Assembly: GCA_003246255.1 (NCBI GenBank)
Contig: QKAX01000076.1
Coordinates: forward strand, 1-33,417
Direction: 5' to 3'
DNA: 33,417 nucleotides
DNA from: Demequina lutea
Lineage (GTDB): Bacteria; Actinomycetota; Actinomycetes; Actinomycetales; Demequinaceae
Made by a program: the position numbers and the translations under genes. The notes beneath the pieces were generated by a model that was given only the letters and a program-made list of their open reading frames with translations, made no database searches and was not told the DNA's origin. Positions 24,433 through 33,417 of the stretch are shown piece by piece; within the stretch, counting starts at the first letter, position 1; each line of letters begins with the position of its first letter.

Positions 24433-24743
24433 CGGCGCTCTCTGTCAAGCAACGCGTCGACCTGATGTGCACCGAGGCCGCGAATGCGGCGCGCCGCGCT
24501 GATGCCGATCTCCTCCATCACGACCGAGGCACGCTTGGGACCGATCCCAGGCAAGCACTGCAACAGGTCATGGACGCGAATGCCGGCGAGAGCCTCGTCG
24601 GCCTTGGCGCGTGAAATGGCATCGGCAAGCGTGAACTCGCCGCGGGACAAACTCTCCTTGAACACACGCCGGGCGCTACGCACCGCCGTGGCCTTGACCA
24701 GCGCTTGGGCGCGCTGCTCCTCCGTCAACTCGGGAGTTGCCAT
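24429..24743 (-). CDS. mihF: Actinobacterial integration host factor (mIHF/sIHF)
   Basis: A 104-residue nucleoid-associated DNA-binding protein of the mycobacterial/streptomycete IHF family, unrelated in fold to E. coli IHF. The N-terminal helix (LTEEQRAQALVKATAVRSARR) and the H2TH/helix-hairpin-helix DNA-binding segment VHDLLQCLPGIGPKRASVVMEEIGI are visible. In mycobacteria it is abundant and required for phage L5 integration and for chromosome organisation. High expression fits the AAGGAGGTGA at 24745-24754, a full complement to the 16S rRNA 3' end, placed 1 nt before the ATG at 24743. The gap to pyrF is 32 bp. Confidence 0.94.
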   Translation of the reverse strand: MATPELTEEQRAQALVKATAVRSARRVFKESLSRGEFTLADAISRAKADEALAGIRVHDLLQCLPGIGPKRASVVMEEIGISAARRIRGLGAHQVDALLDRERR

Positions 24744-24744
24744 G

Positions 24745-24754
24745 TCACCTCCTT
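24745..24754 (-). promoter_or_regulatory. Full-length Shine-Dalgarno of mihF
   Basis: AAGGAGGTGA on the minus strand pairs over ten bases with the canonical anti-Shine-Dalgarno; GGAGG is 4 nt from the ATG. It is the strongest ribosome binding site in the window and contrasts with the genes here that have none. Confidence 0.85.
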
Positions 24755-24775
24755 CAATGGGGCCCTGGGTTGGGC

Positions 24776-25633
24776 TTATTCCTCCGTCTCGGGGGTCGCC
24801 AGCGCGAACTGAGCGGCACCCGAGGCAGCTTGAATTGCTCCCCGCAGCTTCTCAACGAAGGGACCTGCCGCGGCGATTCCGCGCGACTGGTTCACGAGGA
24901 CGCGGGGGCGAGCCTCTCCAAACACCTGGGCCACCTCTGCGGGCCCTGCACCCTGTGCTCCGACACCCGGGGCGAGCAGCGGGCCGTTCACGGCCGCAAG
25001 ATCTATCCCCAGGTCGCGCACAGCCTGGCCAATCGTCGCTCCCACGACGAGGCCAACTGACCCCATGGGTTGCGCTCCGAGGTTGAGTTCGGCGGCGGCC
25101 TCTGCGATGGCACGGGCCACGGGCCTGCCATCGGAGCCGACCGCATGCTGCACGGAGGCCCCCTCGGGGTTCGACGTGAGGGCCAGGACAAACACGCCCT
25201 TGCCTGTGTGCTCGGCGAGTTCGAAGGCTGGACGCAACGAGCCGAAGCCAAGGTACGGCGACACCGTGATGGCGTCGGCCTCAAGCGGCACGTCCTCCGA
25301 GAGGAACGAATCCGCGTAACCCTCCATCGTGGAGCCGATGTCGCCTCGCTTCACGTCAAGGATGGTGAGCAGGCTCAGTTCCCTCGCGCGCTGCAACGTG
25401 TGCTCCAGCGCCGCCATGCCTCGCGAGCCATGCCGTTCGAAGAAGGCCGAGTTGGGCTTCACGGCCGCCACCTGGCCAGCGGACGCATCAAGAAGCGCGT
25501 CCGCGAAGGTGACGAGCGACTCCGCGGAGTCGCGAAGGCCCCACCGCGCAAGAAGCTCGGGATGCGGGTCAATGCCGACGCACAAGGGTCCGTAGTCCCT
25601 CATGGCAGAGGCTAGGCGGGCGCCAAAAGCCAT
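24776..25633 (-). CDS. pyrF: Orotidine 5'-phosphate decarboxylase (type 2)
   Basis: This 285-residue TIM-barrel enzyme decarboxylates OMP to UMP, the last step of de novo pyrimidine synthesis. The catalytic motif LDVKRGDIGS places the lysine at 95, and the region AVKPNSAFFERHG marks the longer type 2 subfamily found in actinobacteria. The ATG at 25633 has AAGGAG 6 nt upstream. It lies 63 bp after carB; the gap holds a possible -10 (TAGCAT) but no clear terminator, so it is probably co-transcribed with the pyr genes. pyrD and pyrE, needed between PyrC and PyrF, are not in the window. Confidence 0.94.
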   Translation of the reverse strand: MAFGARLASAMRDYGPLCVGIDPHPELLARWGLRDSAESLVTFADALLDASAGQVAAVKPNSAFFERHGSRGMAALEHTLQRARELSLLTILDVKRGDIGSTMEGYADSFLSEDVPLEADAITVSPYLGFGSLRPAFELAEHTGKGVFVLALTSNPEGASVQHAVGSDGRPVARAIAEAAAELNLGAQPMGSVGLVVGATIGQAVRDLGIDLAAVNGPLLAPGVGAQGAGPAEVAQVFGEARPRVLVNQSRGIAAAGPFVEKLRGAIQAASGAAQFALATPETEE

Positions 25634-25696
25634 CCTTGCTCCTTCCGAGTCGTGGGGCCCCGAGAGGTCACACTCGTCATGCTACCTGCGCTTTCC

Positions 25697-29001
<3,305 letters not shown>

Positions 29002-29002
<1 letters not shown>

Positions 29003-30144
29003 TAGCGGACTCCTCCGGTGGTCTGGCGACCCTTCATGAGGTCGAGGAAGCGGTCAAAGAGGTACGAGGCGTCGTGGGGACCAGCGGCTGCCTCGGGGTG
29101 GTACTGGACGGAGAACGCGGGGATGTCCATGCACTCCAGGCCCTCGACCACGTCGTCGTTCAGGCACACGTGGCTCACCTTGACCTTGCCGTAGCCGTTT
29201 GGCGAGTCGCTCTCGCCATCGAGCGGGGCATCCACCGCAAATCCGTGGTTGTGGCTCGTGACCTCGACCTTGCCCGTCGTGCGGTCCATGACTGGCTGGT
29301 TGATGCCGCGGTGGCCAAACTTGAGCTTGTAGGTGCCGTAGCCGAGCGCACGGCCAAGCAGCTGGTTGCCAAAGCAGATGCCAAAGAACGGCACCTTCGC
29401 GTCGAGCACGTCGCGCAGCACGCCGACGCTGCGGTCGGCCGCGCCGGGGTCGCCAGGGCCGTTCGAGAAGAACACGCCGTCGGGCTGGAGCGCCAGGATC
29501 TGCTCGGCGGTCCACGAGGAGGGCACCACGGTGACCTTCATGCCGCGCTCGGCCATTCGCTCGGGCGTCATGGCCTTGATGCCCAGGTCAACCGCCACCA
29601 CGTGTGCGAGCTGCTCCCCCACCGGCTCGATCACGTACTCGCCCTCGATGGACACCGCGTCGGCCAGGTGCGAGCCGAGCATCTGCTCGCCGGTCTTCAC
29701 GCGCTCAACCAGCGTCGCCTCGTCGGCAAGCGCCTCGCCCGAGAAGATGCCCGCGCGCATCGAACCCGCGTCGCGCAGCGTGCGCGTGAGCTTGCGGGTG
29801 TCGATGCCAGAGATGCCCACGATGTCCTGGTCGGCCAGGTCGTGGTCCAGAGTGCGCTGTGAGCGCCAGTTGGACGGGCGTCGCGCGGGGTCGCGCACCA
29901 CATAGCCGGCGACCCAGATGCGGCGCGACTCGGCGTCCTCGTCGTTCATGCCCGTGTTGCCGATGTGCGGCGCGGTCATGACGACGATCTGCCGGTAGTA
30001 CGACGGATCGGTGAGGGTCTCCTGGTAGCCGGTCATGCCGGTGTTGAAGACGATCTCGCCGTGTGTCTCGCCGCTGGCGCCATAGGCCTGGCCGCGGTAG
30101 ACATCGCCGTTCTCGAGGACGAGGAGCGCAGGGTCGTTGCTCAC
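29002..30144 (-). CDS. carA: Carbamoyl-phosphate synthase small subunit (glutaminase)
   Basis: This 380-residue subunit hydrolyses glutamine and channels ammonia to CarB. The N-terminal CarA-specific domain ([24 protein letters not shown]) is followed by a class I glutamine amidotransferase domain with nucleophile Cys257 (FFGICFGNQ) and the His349/Glu351 pair (QYHPEAA). The GTG overlaps the pyrC stop by 4 nt. In several other actinobacteria a small membrane-protein gene lies between pyrC and carA; here the two genes overlap, so it is absent. Confidence 0.96.
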
Positions 30145-31429
30145 GCGAAGACTCCTTCGAAGCGGGTATCAAGATGAGTGGGGACGCCGCGGAGGAACGT
30201 CGCGACGGCGCGTCCGGGCAGCTCCCTGCCAGCGTACGGGGTGTTGCGGGCCCGGCTCGCCAGCGCAGCCGGCTCGACGGTCCAGGCGGCCTTGGGGTCC
30301 ACCAGAGTCAGGTTGGCGGGCTCGCCCGGCTCGAGCGGGCGGCCGTGCTGGTCCTCGACGCGGCCGATGCGCGCGGGAGTCTCCGACATCACGCGGGCCA
30401 CGTCGCGCCACGTCATGCGTCCTGAGTCCACCATCACCTGCTGAAGCACGCCGAGCGCGGTCTCAAGGCCGAGCATGCCGAAGGATGCGGCCGCCCACTC
30501 GCAGTCCTTGTCCTCGCTCGCGTGCGGAGCGTGGTCGGTGGCCACGATGTCGATGGTGCCGTCGGCCAGGCCGTCGCGCAGTGCCTCGACGTCCTCGGAC
30601 GTGCGCAACGGCGGGTTGACCTTGAACAGCGGGTTGTAGGTCTTCGCTTCCTCGTGTGTGAGGAGCAGGTGGTGCGGCGTGGCCTCGGCGGTCACGTTGA
30701 TGCCGCGCGACTTTGCCCACCGGATGATGTCCACCGAGCCTGCGGTGGACACGTGCTGCACGTGCACCCTCGAGCCGACGTGGCCGGCGAGCAGCACGTC
30801 GCGCGCCACGATCGACTCCTCTGCCACGGCGGGCCAGCCGGCGAGGCCCAGCTCCGCGGAGACCTCGCCCTCGTGCATCTGCGAGCCCTGCGTCAGGCGC
30901 AGGTCCTGCGCGTGCTGAATCACCACTCCATCAAACGACTTCACGTACTCGAGCGCACGCCGCATGATAACGGGGTCATAGACGCACACGCCGTCGTCGG
31001 AGAAGCACCGCACTCGAGCGCGCGAGTGCGCCATCGCCCCCATCTCGCTCAGGTGCTCGCCCTTGAGTCCCACGGTGACGGCGCCCACCGGGAACACGTC
31101 CACCAGGCCGATCTCGCGGCCCCTGCTCCACACCTGCTCGACCACTCCGGCGGTGTCGGCGACGGGGTTCGTGTTCGCCATCGCGTACACGGCCGCGTAG
31201 CCGCCGCGTGCCGCGGCGCGCGAACCGGTCTCGATCGTCTCCGCGTCCTCGCGGCCGGGCTCACGCAGGTGCGTGTGGGCGTCGACGAGGCCGGGCAGCA
31301 GCACCAGGCCGTCGGCGTCGATCACCACGGCAGAGGCCGGGGCAGACTCCACGATGACGCCGTCGACCACGGCGACGTCCCTGACCGTGTCGCCGTACAG
31401 CGACGCCCCCTTGATGACGAAAGCGTCGC

Positions 31430-31433
<4 letters not shown>
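30141..31433 (-). CDS. pyrC: Dihydroorotase
   Basis: This 430-residue class I amidohydrolase cyclises carbamoyl-aspartate to dihydroorotate. Metal ligands are visible as His53 and His55 ([10 protein letters not shown]), [12 protein letters not shown] and the DHAPH motif; [12 protein letters not shown] is also typical. The frame is open upstream to 31775, but that part is an antisense-like Arg-rich shadow of pyrB. The real start is the GTG at 31433, which overlaps the pyrB stop (GTGA) and begins the homologous [10 protein letters not shown]. Confidence 0.95.
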
Positions 31434-33407
<1,974 letters not shown>

Positions 33408-33417
33408 GAGGCCCAAG

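Noticed and set aside
25634-25696. GGGGCCCC palindrome and TAGCAT in the carB-pyrF gap as terminator or promoter
   Set aside because: The palindrome has no loop or T-run and TAGCAT has no -35 partner; too weak for a separate feature.

Overview
The window is a stretch of a high-GC Gram-positive (actinobacterial) chromosome, most likely a Micrococcales-type organism (order-level placement is an inference of low confidence). The evidence is the high GC with strong third-position bias, the many GTG starts, and lineage-marker genes: rbpA, pafB/pafC, the actinobacterial integration host factor mihF, a PriA without helicase motifs, HelY and a separate Lnt/polyprenol-phosphate mannose synthase pair. 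Almost everything is core metabolism and information processing. I saw no insertion sequence, prophage, CRISPR array, tRNA or rRNA. Gaps are short; the largest is 177 bp, between the uvrA-like gene and rbpA.

Layout. Every gene except rbpA reads leftward (minus strand). In order of transcription from the right edge: nusB; then the UMP operon pyrR-pyrB-pyrC-carA-carB-pyrF, with 1-4 nt overlaps except before pyrF; then mihF-gmk-rpoZ-coaBC; metK-priA; fmt-rsmB; rpe-ribD-ribE-ribBA-ribH (riboflavin); hisE-hisG running directly into pafB-pafC-tatA-tatC and a lipid kinase; helY; lnt-ppm. ppm converges on rbpA, and rbpA is divergent from a UvrA-like ABC ATPase gene that runs off the left edge a few codons before its expected end.

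How the genes work together. The right half makes pyrimidine nucleotides, under apparent PyrR control through a leader RNA hairpin. Beside it are GMP kinase, the RNA polymerase omega subunit, CoA and S-adenosylmethionine synthesis, initiator-tRNA formylation and 16S rRNA methylation. The middle makes riboflavin and starts histidine synthesis. The left part carries envelope functions (Tat export, lipoprotein N-acylation, polyprenol-phosphate mannose), RNA handling (HelY) and stress or damage regulation (PafBC, RbpA, UvrA-like).

Main regulatory observations. Six genes without a usable Shine-Dalgarno sequence (lnt, helY, hisE, rpe, metK, fmt) have a TANNNT -10-like hexamer 6 nt (7 nt for fmt) before the start codon. 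This fits leaderless mRNAs and divides the long gene array into transcription units. In two cases the upstream gene's TAG stop forms the first half of the hexamer. rbpA has a close match to a SigR/SigH thiol-oxidative-stress promoter. pyrR has a PyrR binding-loop motif just before its ribosome binding site. A 13-bp hairpin with a UACG tetraloop separates convergent rbpA and ppm. I found no convincing undescribed multi-gene system; the most novel aspects are in gene starts and regulation.
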